From: MPNO01 sp965205995
Lineage (GTDB): Bacteria; Pseudomonadota; Alphaproteobacteria; MPNO01
Length of the DNA: 64,000 nucleotides
Assembly (NCBI GenBank): GCA_965205995.1
Contig: OZ242200.1
Coordinates: forward strand, 4,216,001 to 4,280,000
Direction of reading: 5' to 3'
Shown here: positions 28,637-36,178 of the stretch, piece after piece
Layout: each line of letters opens with the position of its first letter
Numbering within the stretch: position 1 is the first letter of the stretch
Notes under the pieces: generated by a model
Database searches by the model: none
The model's input: only the letters and a program-made list of their open reading frames with translations
Told to the model about the DNA's origin: nothing
Made by a program: the position numbers and the translations under genes

Positions 28637-28729
28637 TGGCGCTCGCTGCAGGTAGGGTCTTGCCGGTTGAATTTAGGATGCGCGGGCCGGATTGGCTACG
28701 GGGGCGTTGCGGTCAGGCAGCGACCCCGA

Positions 28730-28899
28730 AACCAGAGGCCGAGCGCGCTGTGTGATCCGAGGCGCACCAAGTCGAGATGGTCCGCGTCAGGCTTGCGGTA
28801 GATCGACACAAGATCGGGCCGGACGTGACAGTCGCGGTGATCGTTCCACTGACCGGCCAATCGATGATCCTGGTGACGCCAAGGCAGCTCGCGGTCCGC
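28730..28899 (-). pseudogene. C-terminal remnant of a YafQ/RelE-type toxin
   Basis: Directly after the antitoxin's TAG, the same frame continues without a start codon: ADRELPWRHQDHRLAGQW, NDHRDCHVRPDL, IYRKPDADHLDLVRLGSHS. This matches the last two-thirds of YafQ toxins (DHPL-G-W, YR-x-x-H-x-PDW, IY, R-TG-THS). The first 35 or so residues and the start codon are absent, and the ending drifts away from the usual HSDLF. It is therefore a beheaded, non-functional toxin. Confidence 0.7.
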
Positions 28900-29157
28900 C
28901 TAATCGTCCTCATTCAGCTCGGCCATCAGATCGTCAACGGACCCGACGGTCGCCAGCTCGCCGCGCCGCGCCGCCTTGATGGCTTCGATGGTTTCACGGT
29001 TGGGAACCAGCGGCTCGAAGGGCAGGCGCTGCTCGGCGGCGATCCGTCGCATCATCAGGCGAAAGGCGTCCGACGCGGTGAGGCCGATTGCGGCCAGCAC
29101 GGCGTTCGCCTCATCCTTGGTTTCCCGGTCTATACGGGCGCGGACAACCGTATCCAT
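28900..29157 (-). CDS. RelB/DinJ family antitoxin, apparently orphaned
   Basis: 85 aa from ATG 29157, with AGGAG nine bases upstream; a longer start at 29208 gives an unrelated extension. It has the ribbon-helix-helix start VVRARIDRETKDEANAVLAA, then ASDAFRLMMRRIAAEQRLPF, and the acidic toxin-neutralising tail ending ELNEDD. In a normal operon it would bind and silence a YafQ-type nuclease and repress its own promoter. The partner toxin immediately downstream is truncated at its start, so this antitoxin is likely a relic or a free regulator. Confidence 0.88.
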   Translation of the reverse strand: MDTVVRARIDRETKDEANAVLAAIGLTASDAFRLMMRRIAAEQRLPFEPLVPNRETIEAIKAARRGELATVGSVDDLMAELNEDD

Positions 29158-29232
29158 GCGAGCGATCTCCTTTGAGCTACAATGTGGCTCATCCACGGCC
29201 GGAGTCAACCTGGACCTTGACCCGATTGCCGA

Positions 29233-30171
29233 TCAAAACGCCCGGTGGATCAACGCCTCCCCGGCCAGGAACCGCTTGAGGTTTTCCAGCCAGATCTCGC
29301 CGACGCGCATTATGTAGAGCGGCGTCACGCAGGCGGCGTGGGGGGAGATGAACAGGTTCGGGATGTCCCAGAGGTCGCTGTCGGCGGGCCAGGGCTCGAG
29401 CGGCAGCACGTCGACGAAGGCCCGGGCGATGTCTCCGGACGCGAGCGCGTCCCTGAGTGCCACGACATCGACCAGCGCGCCGCGCCCGACATTGACCAGC
29501 GTGGCCGTGGGCTTCATGCGGGCGAAGGCGTCGCGGCCGATCAGCCCCAGTGTCTCGTCCGTATTGGGGATCGCGAGAACCACGAAATCCGCCTCCGGCA
29601 GGAAATCGGCGAGATCGTCGAGCGTCCCCTGGCGCTCCACCCCCGGCACCGCCTCGGGCGAGCGGCGGATGCCGTGCACCGTCATGCCGAACGCGTTCGC
29701 GTAAACCGCGACACGGCTGCCGATGGCGCCGAGCCCGACGATCAGGATGGTCGCCGCGCTCAGCGCGGTCTGGTCGAGCTGGCGCCATTGATGGGCGCGC
29801 TGGAGGTCGCGGAACTCGCCCAGCCGCTTGGCGCCCCACATCACCCCGGCGAAGGCGAACTCCGCGACCTCGGGCGCGTTGGCGCCGGGGCTGTGGGTGA
29901 CGGCCACCCCCTTGGCCCGCATGTCGTCATAGAACCGCCCGTCGATCCCGGCATCCTCGGTATGGGCCCAGCGGGGCGGCGCGATGGCCATGACGGTGTC
30001 GACGAAGGCGTCGGTATACGCATCGCCTGCATAGATCACCGCGTCCGCGCCCTCCGGCGGCACGCTCCAGGCGCCCGAGCGGTCGGTAAGCGCCCATTCG
30101 ATGTCGGGGCAGATCTCCGCGGCCGGCTCCGCCACATGGTCGTGGAAGTCGCGCGCTGCCGCGATTTTCAT
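29233..30171 (-). CDS. D-2-hydroxyacid dehydrogenase (NAD-dependent)
   Basis: 312 aa. The NAD-binding motif GLGAIGSRVA (about 145-154) and the active-site set Arg (VNVGRGALVD), Glu (PLEPWPADSDLW) and His (FISPHAACVTP) are present, as in glyoxylate/hydroxypyruvate and lactate-type reductases. It reduces a 2-oxoacid or oxidises the hydroxyacid; the substrate is not evident. It is divergent from the Phd/PIN pair, with 135 bases between starts. A second, truncated copy of its first 50 codons occurs at 31017-31184. Confidence 0.93.
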   Translation of the reverse strand: MKIAAARDFHDHVAEPAAEICPDIEWALTDRSGAWSVPPEGADAVIYAGDAYTDAFVDTVMAIAPPRWAHTEDAGIDGRFYDDMRAKGVAVTHSPGANAPEVAEFAFAGVMWGAKRLGEFRDLQRAHQWRQLDQTALSAATILIVGLGAIGSRVAVYANAFGMTVHGIRRSPEAVPGVERQGTLDDLADFLPEADFVVLAIPNTDETLGLIGRDAFARMKPTATLVNVGRGALVDVVALRDALASGDIARAFVDVLPLEPWPADSDLWDIPNLFISPHAACVTPLYIMRVGEIWLENLKRFLAGEALIHRAF

Positions 30172-30273
30172 GCTCTCCTCTCCGCTTCGCGCGGCGCAAA
30201 CCGCGCCACCGTGTGTCCGGCTCGGACTATACCGGTGACGGATGTCGATTGCGCGGCCGCGCGTGGTGGGATA

Positions 30274-30294
30274 TTGTAACTACATTGGTCACAA
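30274..30294. promoter_or_regulatory. Candidate autoregulatory operator of the Phd/PIN module
   Basis: An imperfect 21-base palindrome with outer arms TTGT and ACAA, identical to its reverse complement at 14 of 21 positions. It ends 12 bases before the antitoxin ATG, where TA antitoxins usually bind to repress their own operon. Confidence 0.4.
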
Positions 30295-30306
30295 ACCGGA
30301 TTGCAC

Positions 30307-30549
30307 ATGCAACAGGTCCAGCTACGCGAGGCCAAGGCCAGACTGTCCGCCCTGGTCGATGGGGCGGCACGAGGAGAGGCGGCGGTCATCACCCGCCACG
30401 GCAAGCCGCGGGCCGTGATTCTCGGGATCGACGAATGGAACCGCCTGCGCAAGGTTCCGTCCTTTGGCCGTCTGCTGCTCGCCTCGGAGCTGGAAGACGG
30501 CGATTTGCCGCCGCGGGACACCGCCCCACCGCGGGACGCCGCGCTTTAG
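30307..30549 (+). CDS. Phd/YefM family antitoxin
   Basis: 80 aa from ATG 30307 (an in-frame TTG six bases earlier is less likely). The start QQVQLREAKARLSALVDGAA and TRHGKPRAVILGIDEWNRL are characteristic of Phd/YefM antitoxins, which dimerise and bind DNA through the N-terminus. The C-terminal third is unstructured and proline-rich, as expected for the toxin-neutralising tail. The PIN toxin starts five bases after its stop, so the two form one operon. Confidence 0.9.
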   Translation: MQQVQLREAKARLSALVDGAARGEAAVITRHGKPRAVILGIDEWNRLRKVPSFGRLLLASELEDGDLPPRDTAPPRDAAL

Positions 30550-30554
30550 GGACC

Positions 30555-30992
30555 GTGTATCTGGTCGACACGGACGTTCTCTCGACCGGAGCGCCCGGTC
30601 GGCGGGAACCTCCCGCGGCGCTGGTCGGCTGGATGGATGCGCGCTCGGACGCGTTGTACCTCTCCACGATCACCGTGGCCGAGATCCGCCACGGCATCGT
30701 CAGGCTGGAACGGACCGGCGCCGCCGACCGGGCCGCTCGTATCGGCGATTGGCTCGAACTCGTTCTCCATCTCTATGGCGACCGGGTAATCCCCTTCGAC
30801 ATCGCCGCGGCAAACGTCGCGGGATCGCTGATGGACAAGGCGCGGGCGACAGGCCATTCGCCCGGCTTCGCCGACCTCGCCATCGCGGCGACGGCGAGCA
30901 GCCGGAATTTCACCGTCCTCACGCGCAACCTGCGCCATTTCGCACCGCTCGATATCCGGGCGATAAATCCGTTCGAAACCCTGCCCGCCTGA
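30555..30992 (+). CDS. PIN-domain toxin (VapC/FitB type)
   Basis: 145 aa from GTG 30555, the first start after the antitoxin stop. PIN nuclease acidic residues are visible: YLVDTDVLS near the N-terminus, VAEIRHGI near 37-44, and FADLAIAATA near 105, followed by LTRNLRHF. In this family the acidic cluster binds Mg2+ and cuts structured RNA such as initiator tRNA or rRNA. The 3' end lies 24 bases from the dehydrogenase remnant on the other strand. Confidence 0.9.
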   Translation: MYLVDTDVLSTGAPGRREPPAALVGWMDARSDALYLSTITVAEIRHGIVRLERTGAADRAARIGDWLELVLHLYGDRVIPFDIAAANVAGSLMDKARATGHSPGFADLAIAATASSRNFTVLTRNLRHFAPLDIRAINPFETLPA

Positions 30993-31016
30993 CCGTGGGC
31001 CCGCGAGCCATCGGGC

Positions 31017-31184
31017 TCATCGGCGGTGCGCCGCACCGGCCGCGGAGATCACCGCGGCCAACCTCTCGGGCGACACCGTCCAAGTGCCGGAGCGGCCGAT
31101 CGGCGCCCATTCGATGTCCGGACAGATCGACTCCGCTCCAGCCCCCACCTCGTCGTGGAAGTCATGCGGCGCCCCGATTTTCAT
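31017..31184 (-). pseudogene. N-terminal remnant duplicate of the D-2-hydroxyacid dehydrogenase
   Basis: A 55-codon frame from ATG 31184. MKIGAPHDFHDEVGAG, then ICPDIEWAPIGRSGTWTVSPE, lines up with the first 50 residues of the intact dehydrogenase start (MKIAAARDFHDHVAEP, ICPDIEWALTDRSGAWSVPPE), with well over half of positions identical. It ends at a stop after HRR, with no NAD-binding or catalytic domain. It is a broken second copy separated from the intact gene by the Phd/PIN module. Confidence 0.78.
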
Positions 31185-31219
31185 GGTGTGGATTGCATCG
31201 CTTCGGGTCGTGTGCCGGA

Positions 31220-31261
31220 TCACCGAATAGGGCTGGTTTTATTCGGTGACGAACCCAGCCC
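31220..31261. other. Overlapping alternative hairpins (attenuator-like)
   Basis: Hairpin A: TCACCGAATA (31220-31229) pairs with TATTCGGTGA (31240-31249), ten perfect pairs. Hairpin B: GGGCTGG (31230-31236) pairs with CCAGCCC (31255-31261), seven pairs. B uses the loop of A and bases beyond A, so the two cannot form together. It lies between the hypothetical gene's stop and the dehydrogenase remnant start, so it may end the hypothetical gene's transcript or have regulated the lost gene. Confidence 0.5.
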
Positions 31262-31309
31262 TTCCCACATCCCGCTGCTACCCAGAGTTCGCCTAGGCTA
31301 CAGCGAGGA

Positions 31310-31789
31310 TCAAATGACATCTCCCGACCGCAACGCCTCAAACGTGCTTTCCGTCAAGCGATAGCGGTACGCCTGAGTTTCCGGGTCCGACTCCGTCTCA
31401 AATAGCGAAGCACCGTCCACGTAACCCTTTGTTTGTACGGTACGCCTGCCGAACGCTCCCATGAGACCGGCCAACTGCTGCGGTGTGTAACCGGTTGCGG
31501 CACAAAGCTCGTCTCTCGACACCCATTGGGGAAAAGCGTCTACGAGCTTTTCAAACACGATTTTTGGCCGCCTATGCAGGGGCCGTCGGGTCAGCACCCG
31601 GCGCGCAAACTCGACAGCCGCAACCTCTTCCAGCGTTTCGGAAGCCAACGAGTCAGTAGAGCCGTCTGTGTCCGGGGTCGCCGAATCTTCGAACGTCCCA
31701 TCCGGTGTCGGATTTGTCCCACCTTGCTGAAGGACACGCGCCACTTTGGCGATATCGTCAGCCGTACCTTCATATATCGTCATCTTCAT
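31310..31789 (-). CDS. Hypothetical protein with a possible winged-helix-like C-terminus
   Basis: 159 aa from ATG 31789, with AAGGAAAA upstream and a recognisable promoter. I do not recognise the family. Residues 1-60 are acidic and low-complexity (DGTFEDSATPDTDGSTDSLA). After that comes a helical block and VSRDELCAATGYTPQQLAGL, followed by RRTVQTKGY and a strand-turn, which resembles a winged-helix DNA-binding or effector-binding fold. Its codon use and AT content differ from neighbouring genes, and it lies among mobile-type remnants, so it may be acquired. Function is not assigned. Confidence 0.7.
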   Translation of the reverse strand: MKMTIYEGTADDIAKVARVLQQGGTNPTPDGTFEDSATPDTDGSTDSLASETLEEVAAVEFARRVLTRRPLHRRPKIVFEKLVDAFPQWVSRDELCAATGYTPQQLAGLMGAFGRRTVQTKGYVDGASLFETESDPETQAYRYRLTESTFEALRSGDVI

Positions 31790-31840
31790 ATTAATTTTCC
31801 TTCCGGTTATCGTAAGAATGTCTCACCTTCTTTCTAAGCG

Positions 31841-31869
31841 ATAATGAAGTCCTGTAAAGGGATAGTCAA
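31841..31869 (-). promoter_or_regulatory. Sigma-70-type promoter of the hypothetical gene
   Basis: On the minus strand TTGACT (31869-31864), a 17-base spacer and CATTAT (31846-31841). Five of six and four of six bases match consensus, with optimal spacing. Transcription would start near 31834, giving a 45-base leader with a GGAAGGAAAA ribosome site before ATG 31789. The interval 31790-31938 is distinctly AT-rich. Confidence 0.55.
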
Positions 31870-31938
31870 GCGTCTTAATATAATCTTGAGAACCCTTATG
31901 ATAGAGCTCTAGCTGAGGCGCACTCCATTTGCATCCCC

Positions 31939-32826
31939 CTACCTCTCCACCCCCGCCAGCCCCTCCAGCACCGCGCACACGCTCCCCGCGTCCTCCTTCG
32001 CGCGGCCCTGGGCGAAGGCGGCGTTGTAGATCGGGCCCGAGGCGGCGAGGAGGGGGGCGGCGCAGCCTATTTCGGCGGCGAATTTGCCGATGATTTCGAG
32101 GTCCTTGCGGAACATGTCGATCGTCGCCGAGGCTTGCGCATAGTCGTTGGCGACCATCTGCGGGCCGCGCACCTCGAAGATGCGCGAGGTGGCGGCGCTG
32201 TTGGAGATCACCTCGAAGACGGTCTCCGGCGCGAGCCCGGCCTTGATGCCGAGCGCGAAGGCCTCGCCGGCGGCGACGTTGTGGATCGCGACCAGGAGGT
32301 TGGCGACGAACTTCATCCGGCTGCCATTGCCGAATTCGCCGAGGTCGTAATGCGCCCGCGAAAACCCCTCGAACACGTCCGAGAGCCCGGCGATGGCCGC
32401 TGAGTCGCCGCTGGCATAGACCACGAGGTCCTTGGTCACCGCCTGCGCGCCGGTGCCGCTCAACGGCACGTCGAGCAGGATCTTGCCGGTTTCCGCGAGG
32501 ACGTCCCGCCCCGCCTCCTTGACCGCGATGGGCAGCGTCGATGTGTCGAAGGCGACGAGACCCGGCCGGTCGGCCGCGCCGATGCCGTCCGCCCCGCCGA
32601 TCGCCGCCTCGAAGGCGGCAATGCTGGGGAGCGAGGTCAGCACGCAATCCGCGGCTTGCGCCACCGCGCGCGGGCTCCCGGCGACGCTGCCGCCCATCGC
32701 CGCCAGCGCGTCGGCGCGCGCCGGGTCGACATCGCGCCCGACGACCTTGAATCCCGCCGCGATCAGGTTTCTCGCCATCGCCGAGCCCATCGTGCCGACA
32801 CCCACGATTCCGACCGTCTTCGCCAT
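31939..32826 (-). CDS. Beta-hydroxyacid dehydrogenase (3-hydroxyisobutyrate dehydrogenase-like)
   Basis: 295 aa from ATG 32826 (MAKTVGIVGVGTMGSAMARN); a longer frame adds 28 unrelated residues. The Rossmann GVGTMG motif, DVPLSGTGAQA and the catalytic-Lys region GNGSRMKFVANLLVAIHN (about 166-183) are the signatures of the family that also includes tartronate-semialdehyde reductase. The first catalytic Ser/Gly region is VPLSG. It would oxidise a beta-hydroxyacid with NAD(P). It is divergent from the large molybdenum-hydroxylase subunit, 77 bases away, so the two may share control. Confidence 0.92.
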   Translation of the reverse strand: MAKTVGIVGVGTMGSAMARNLIAAGFKVVGRDVDPARADALAAMGGSVAGSPRAVAQAADCVLTSLPSIAAFEAAIGGADGIGAADRPGLVAFDTSTLPIAVKEAGRDVLAETGKILLDVPLSGTGAQAVTKDLVVYASGDSAAIAGLSDVFEGFSRAHYDLGEFGNGSRMKFVANLLVAIHNVAAGEAFALGIKAGLAPETVFEVISNSAATSRIFEVRGPQMVANDYAQASATIDMFRKDLEIIGKFAAEIGCAAPLLAASGPIYNAAFAQGRAKEDAGSVCAVLEGLAGVER

Positions 32827-32903
32827 CGCCCCTCTCCCGCGCCGTCCGGCGCCCTGTGCTATACAAACCGCTGCGCAACATAGCGGCTCGGGGGCGCCGG
32901 GAC

Positions 32904-35243
32904 ATGGCAAATCAGGGGGTGGGCGCGTCCATCGCCCGCAAGGAGGACGACCGGCTGATGCGCGGCCGCGGCCGCTATGTCGGCGATTTCGGCCTCGCCG
33001 GCCAGTTCGAGGCCGCCTTCGTCCGCAGCCCCGTCGCGCATGCGCTCATCACCGGCATCGACATCCCGGACGACATCCGGTCGCGGGTCTTCACCCACGC
33101 CGACATGGCGGGCGTCAAGCCGATCCGCGCGGTCTCCGCTTTGCCCGGGTTCAAGCCCTCCTCGCAGCCCGCGCTCGCCTTCGAAAAGGTGCGCCAGGTG
33201 GGCGAGACGATCGCGATCTGCGTCGCCCCCAGCCGCGCCGAGGCCGAGGACATGGCCGACCGCGTGGCGGTCGATTTCGAGATTCTGCCGGCGGTCTCCG
33301 ACATGCTGGCGGCGCGCGATGCGGACGCGCCGCTGGTCCACGAGGCGTGGGGCGACAACGTGTTCCTGGAGACCGGTGTCGAGGACGACATCGAATCCGT
33401 CGCCGCCCGCGCCGCGGTCAAGATCACCCGCGAGTTCCGCACCGCGCGCCAGTGCATGGCGCCGATCGAGGGCAAGGGCGTGCTCGCCGAATGGGACGGC
33501 AGGCTGCGCCAGCTCACCGTGATCTCGGCCGCCCAGCTTCCGCATATCGTCCGCACCGGGATCGCCGAATGCCTCGGCCTCGACCATGCGAGCGTCCGGG
33601 TGATCGCGCCCGATGTCGGCGGCGGGTTCGGCTACAAGGGGATCCTGGCGCCGGAGGAGGTCTGCATCGCCTGGCTGGCCAGGCATCTGGAGCGTCCGGT
33701 GCGCTGGCTCGAGGACCGGCGCGAGCATTTGACCGCCAACGCCAATTGCCGCGAGCACCACTACATCGTCACCGGCTATGCCGACGCCGAAGGCAGGCTG
33801 CTGGCGCTCGACGCCGAGGCCACGGTCGATGCCGGCGCCTATTCGGCCTACCCGTTCTCCGCCTGCCTCGAAGCGGCCCAGATCGCCTCGATCCTGCCCG
33901 GGCCCTATTTGATGGACGCCTTCCGCTGCAAGACCTGGTCGGTCGCCTCGAACAAGCCGCCGATCCTCCCCTTCCGCGGGGTGGCGCGCCCCGGCGTCTG
34001 CTTCGCGCTGGAGCTGGTGATCGACGCGATCGCCCGCGAAGTCGGGCGCGAGCCGCACGAGGTCCGGCTCGACAATGTCGTCCGGCCCGAGCAGATGCCG
34101 TTCGACAACATCACCGCCAAGCATTACGACAGCGGCGACTATCCCGAATGCATCCGCCGCGCGGCGGCCGCTATCGACGTGGCGGGCGTGCGCGCGCGCC
34201 AGCGAAGCGGCGAGGCGGACGGGCGGCGCATCGGGCTCGGCTTCTCGATCTTCTGCGAGCAGGCCGGGCACGGCACCTCGGTTTATGCGGGCTGGGGGAT
34301 CCCGATGATCCCGGGCTTCGAGCAGGCGGCGGCGCGGCTCACCCCGGACGGCGCGCTGGAGCTCCGCGTCGGCGTCCACAGCCACGGCCAGGGGCTGGAG
34401 ACCACCCTTGCCCAGGTCGCCAACGAGGTACTCGGCATCGACACCGACCAGGTCCGCGTGGTGCTGGGCGATACCGCCTACACGCCTTACTCGACCGGGA
34501 CATGGGGCTCGCGCTGCATGATCATGGCGGGCGGCGCGACGGCGGAAGCCTGCAAGCTGCTGGCCGTGCGCATCAGGCAGATCGGCGCCGGGCTGCTGCA
34601 GGTCGACCCGTCCTCGGTGCGGCTGGAAGACGGGCTGGTGGTCAGCGCTTCCGGCAGCGTCACCCTGGAGGAGGTCGGCCGCACCTGGTATCTGCGCCCG
34701 CAGGACCTCACCGACGATGCCGACCGGCAGGGGCTGGAGGTCACCGGCGGCTACAAGCCCGACCGCGATTCCGGCACCTTCAGCTATGCCTGCCATGCCG
34801 CGGTCGTCGCCGTCGACACCGCGACCGGCGAGGTCGAGATCCTCGATTACGCGGTGGTCGAGGACGGCGGCGTGCTGGTCAACCCGATGATCGTCGACGG
34901 CCAGGTCCATGGCGGCACCGGGCAGGGCATCGGCACCGCGCTCTACGAGGAGATGCCCTACGCGGACGACGGCCAGCCGCTGGCGCCGACGCTCGCCGAC
35001 TATCTGCTGCCGGGGCCGACCGAGATCCCGTCGATCCGCGTCGACCATATGGAGACCCCCTCGCCCTACACCACCTTCGGGCAGAAGGGCATCGGCGAGG
35101 GCGGGGCGATCGGCCCGCCGGCGGCGATCGCCAACGCGATCAACGACGCGCTCGCCCCGCTCGGGGTCGAAATCTCCGAATGCCCTGTCACGCCGCGCCG
35201 GCTGCTCGCGGCGATCGCCGCGGCGGGGAACGGCGACCGTTGA
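32904..35243 (+). CDS. Xanthine dehydrogenase family molybdopterin-binding subunit (stand-alone)
   Basis: 779 aa from ATG 32904. Two-part molybdenum-binding architecture of aldehyde/xanthine/CO-dehydrogenase large subunits: RGRGRYVGDF at the start, GGGFGYKG (about 236-243), PFRGVARPGVCFALE near 355, HSHGQGLETTLAQV near 495, and FGQKGIGEGG near 730. The CO-dehydrogenase loop AYXCSFR is absent; PFRGVAR occupies that place. The usual iron-sulfur and FAD subunit genes are not adjacent. It starts the unit that continues with two alpha/beta hydrolases, overlapping the first by TTGA. The natural partner could be the subunits at 40-41 kb or lie elsewhere. Confidence 0.9.
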   Translation: MANQGVGASIARKEDDRLMRGRGRYVGDFGLAGQFEAAFVRSPVAHALITGIDIPDDIRSRVFTHADMAGVKPIRAVSALPGFKPSSQPALAFEKVRQVGETIAICVAPSRAEAEDMADRVAVDFEILPAVSDMLAARDADAPLVHEAWGDNVFLETGVEDDIESVAARAAVKITREFRTARQCMAPIEGKGVLAEWDGRLRQLTVISAAQLPHIVRTGIAECLGLDHASVRVIAPDVGGGFGYKGILAPEEVCIAWLARHLERPVRWLEDRREHLTANANCREHHYIVTGYADAEGRLLALDAEATVDAGAYSAYPFSACLEAAQIASILPGPYLMDAFRCKTWSVASNKPPILPFRGVARPGVCFALELVIDAIAREVGREPHEVRLDNVVRPEQMPFDNITAKHYDSGDYPECIRRAAAAIDVAGVRARQRSGEADGRRIGLGFSIFCEQAGHGTSVYAGWGIPMIPGFEQAAARLTPDGALELRVGVHSHGQGLETTLAQVANEVLGIDTDQVRVVLGDTAYTPYSTGTWGSRCMIMAGGATAEACKLLAVRIRQIGAGLLQVDPSSVRLEDGLVVSASGSVTLEEVGRTWYLRPQDLTDDADRQGLEVTGGYKPDRDSGTFSYACHAAVVAVDTATGEVEILDYAVVEDGGVLVNPMIVDGQVHGGTGQGIGTALYEEMPYADDGQPLAPTLADYLLPGPTEIPSIRVDHMETPSPYTTFGQKGIGEGGAIGPPAAIANAINDALAPLGVEISECPVTPRRLLAAIAAAGNGDR

Positions 35244-36178
35244 CCGCTCTGCCCTGTGCGGGCGCGGCGGGGTTCGTCCTGCCGGCGCCGGGGGATGCGC
35301 TCGATCTCACGATGGACGATGGCGCGCCGATCCGCGTCGTCCGCCACGGCAACCCGTCCGGCCCGCGCGTGGTGCTGAGCCACGGCAACGGCTTCGCGAG
35401 CGACGCCTATTTCCCGTTCTGGCGGCTGCTGCTGGCAGATTTCGACCTCGCCTTGTTCGATTTCCGCAACCATGGGCGCAACCCGTTCCACGCGGCGGAG
35501 CCGCACGACTATCCCCGGTTTGCGCGCGACAGCGCGGCGGTCCACCGCGCCATTCTGGAGGCGTGGGGGAAGAAGACCACAATCGGGGTCTTTCACTCGA
35601 TGGCCGGGACCACCGCGCTTCTCGACATCACGGGGGGCGTCTGGCATTGGGACGCGCTGGTGCTGTTCGACCCGCCGGTGGCCCCGCCCGAAGGCAACCC
35701 GCTGCGGGAGGCGCTGGACCGGGAGGGCAGGGCGCTGTTGAAAGCGGCCATGACCCGAAAGAGCCGGTTCGCCGACCCCGACGAGCTGGCGGAAGTCTTC
35801 CGCACCCTCTACCCGTTCCGGCGCCTGCGCAAAGGCGTGGCCGAGCTCACCGCGCGCGTGACGCTGCGCCACGATCCCGATGGTGGCTGGGTCCTGTGCT
35901 GCCCCGGCGCGGTCGAGGCCCAGATCTATATCCAGTGCATGGCGCTGCCGATCTGGCGGCAGGCGGGGCCGCCGGCGCGTCCGCTCCTGCTGGTGGGCGC
36001 GGACCCGGAATCGGGCGGGGCGCCGGCGACGGCGCGCTGCGGCGAGGCGTTCTGCCGGGAATTCGGCATCCGTCACGCCTTCGTCCCCGACACCGGCCAC
36101 CTCATGCAGCTCGAAGAGCCGGAAAGCTGCTTCGCCCTGGTCGAGGACTTTCTGGCCGACAATGGGATCGCCGCATGA
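35240..36178 (+). CDS. Alpha/beta hydrolase (first of tandem pair)
   Basis: 312 aa. A TTG at 35240 overlapping the preceding stop (TTGA) gives the frame a complete N-terminus; ATG 35311 is an alternative but would cut early family residues. The hydrolase fold is clear: the oxyanion segment LSHGNGFASDAYFPFW, FDFRNHGRNPFH, the nucleophile elbow GVFHSMAGTTAL and a late PDTGHLMQLEEPE with the expected catalytic His. The elbow is FHSMAG rather than the standard G-x-S-x-G. It is 40-50% like its neighbour by eye and probably arose by duplication. Substrate unknown. Confidence 0.85.
   Translation: MTALPCAGAAGFVLPAPGDALDLTMDDGAPIRVVRHGNPSGPRVVLSHGNGFASDAYFPFWRLLLADFDLALFDFRNHGRNPFHAAEPHDYPRFARDSAAVHRAILEAWGKKTTIGVFHSMAGTTALLDITGGVWHWDALVLFDPPVAPPEGNPLREALDREGRALLKAAMTRKSRFADPDELAEVFRTLYPFRRLRKGVAELTARVTLRHDPDGGWVLCCPGAVEAQIYIQCMALPIWRQAGPPARPLLLVGADPESGGAPATARCGEAFCREFGIRHAFVPDTGHLMQLEEPESCFALVEDFLADNGIAA

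Noticed and set aside
32432..35239. Upstream extension of the first hydrolase frame
   Set aside because: It overlaps the dehydrogenase and molybdenum large subunit in wrong frames and has no family match.
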